Shown here: piece after piece, positions 5,500 through 6,030 of the stretch
Numbering within the stretch: the stretch's first letter is position 1
Layout of the letters: every line of letters starts with the position of its first letter
Assembly: GCA_015654495.1 (NCBI GenBank)
Contig: JAATGW010000428.1
Coordinates: 1-6,030 of the forward strand
DNA length: 6,030 bases
DNA from: Chitinophagales bacterium
GTDB lineage: Bacteria > Bacteroidota > Bacteroidia > Chitinophagales > Chitinophagaceae
Direction: 5' to 3'
Notes under the pieces: model-generated
Database searches by the model: none
What the model was told of the DNA's origin: nothing
What the model saw: the letters and a program-made list of their open reading frames with translations, nothing else
Program-made: the position numbers and the translations under genes

Positions 5500-6030
5500 A
5501 TGATCGCAGAAACTTTTATCAAGAGACCGGTAACCGCAATAGTAATCTCTATAGTATTGGTACTTGTGGGTATCATATCACTCATTAATCTTCCTGTTGC
5601 ACAGTATCCGGAGATAACACCTCCCACTGTGAATGTATCCGGAAATTTTATTGGAGCAGATGCGGTGACCGTGGAGCAAACAACCACTACTGCGCTTGAA
5701 TCCCAGATCAATGGTACTCCGGGGATGACCTATATGACGTCCAATAGTACTGCCAGTGGTCAGAGCACAATTACGGTAAATTTCGACGTAGGTACTGATA
5801 TCAATATTGCCATGCTCGATGTACAGAACCGTGCAAGTGTGGCAGAGCCTTCATTGCCGGATGCTGTAAAACGGTTAGGCCTTACGGTAAGGAAGCGTAA
5901 CCCGAGTATCATGATGGTGTTGTCATTCTATTCTCCTAATGGCACACACGATATCAATTTTATCGGCAACTATGTTAATCTCTACGTCAAGGATGCATTG
6001 CTCCGCGTAAAAGGAGTAGGTGATATTTTC
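5500..6030 (+). CDS. RND multidrug efflux pump, AcrB/HAE-1 type (5' part, runs off the window)
   Basis: The first 177 codons of an inner-membrane proton-driven efflux transporter are present; the frame is open to the last base. Full-length members run to about 1,040-1,060 residues, so only about one sixth is seen. The start is typical of the family: MIAETFIKRPVTAIVIS (1-17), transmembrane helix 1 at about 10-30, then LPVAQYPEITPPTVNVSG (31-48), which leads into the periplasmic porter domain. Further family landmarks are GADAVTVEQ (52-60), LESQINGTPGMTYMTS (66-81), GTDINIAMLDVQNR (98-111), LPDAVKRLGLTVRKR (119-133) and VKDALLRVKGVGDIF at the cut edge (163-177). These motifs place it in the hydrophobe/amphiphile (HAE-1) class and not the heavy-metal class. 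The proton-relay residues in helices 4 and 10 and the substrate pocket lie beyond the window, so activity and specificity cannot be judged. It is the third gene of the operon after its channel and adaptor. Confidence 0.95.
   Translation, partial: MIAETFIKRPVTAIVISIVLVLVGIISLINLPVAQYPEITPPTVNVSGNFIGADAVTVEQTTTTALESQINGTPGMTYMTSNSTASGQSTITVNFDVGTDINIAMLDVQNRASVAEPSLPDAVKRLGLTVRKRNPSIMMVLSFYSPNGTHDINFIGNYVNLYVKDALLRVKGVGDIF

Noticed and set aside
5421..5711. Leftward open frame of 96 codons across the adaptor-pump junction
   Set aside because: It overlaps the end of the adaptor gene and the conserved start of the RND gene on the opposite strand, and shows no recognisable domain.
1..6030. Searched for CRISPR arrays, insertion sequences, tRNA genes, toxin-antitoxin pairs and phage-defence genes
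   Set aside because: No direct-repeat and spacer pattern, transposase, tRNA-like fold or defence domain was seen; four coding regions and one intergenic region account for nearly the whole window.

Overview
The window looks like a chromosomal segment from a member of the Bacteroidota, possibly near the Chitinophagales, Sphingobacteriales or Cytophagales. I infer this from four things. The large permease is of the duplicated FtsX/MacB type that is abundant in this phylum (EIGIRK motifs, C-terminus NPVRSLRTE). The efflux genes resemble Bacteroidota versions. Strong Shine-Dalgarno sequences are absent before the starts. There is also an exact match to the Bacteroidota -7 promoter box TAnnTTTG. 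No sequence search was possible, so genus and species stay open.

Layout from left to right: (1) 23-57 holds a heptameric repeat array (AACGTTN) that doubles as a perfect 32-nt palindrome and whose last unit contains the stop codon of the next gene. (2) 55-2472, minus strand, is a complete 805-residue ABC-transporter permease of the MacB/FtsX type; its ATPase is not in the window. (3) 2473-2951 is a divergent intergenic region with a candidate promoter for the rightward operon, a GAAC/GTTC-rich dyad cluster and small hairpins, but no convincing gene. (4) 2952-4301, 4322-5467 and 5500 to the right edge, all plus strand, are a compact tripartite efflux operon: a TolC-type outer-membrane channel, an AcrA-type lipoprotein adaptor and the first 177 codons of an AcrB-type RND pump.

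Together the three plus-strand genes should build one envelope-spanning pump. The RND protein captures substrates and uses the proton gradient, the lipid-anchored adaptor bridges the periplasm, and the TolC-like channel opens through the outer membrane. Nothing here identifies the substrate, and no regulator gene lies in the window. The divergent ABC permease may also be an export or envelope protein, but no functional link to the pump is shown.

The gene content is ordinary for this phylum and I do not see a new multi-gene system. The signal least explained by standard annotation is the phased heptamer array and palindrome at the left edge, followed by the dyad cluster between the divergent genes.
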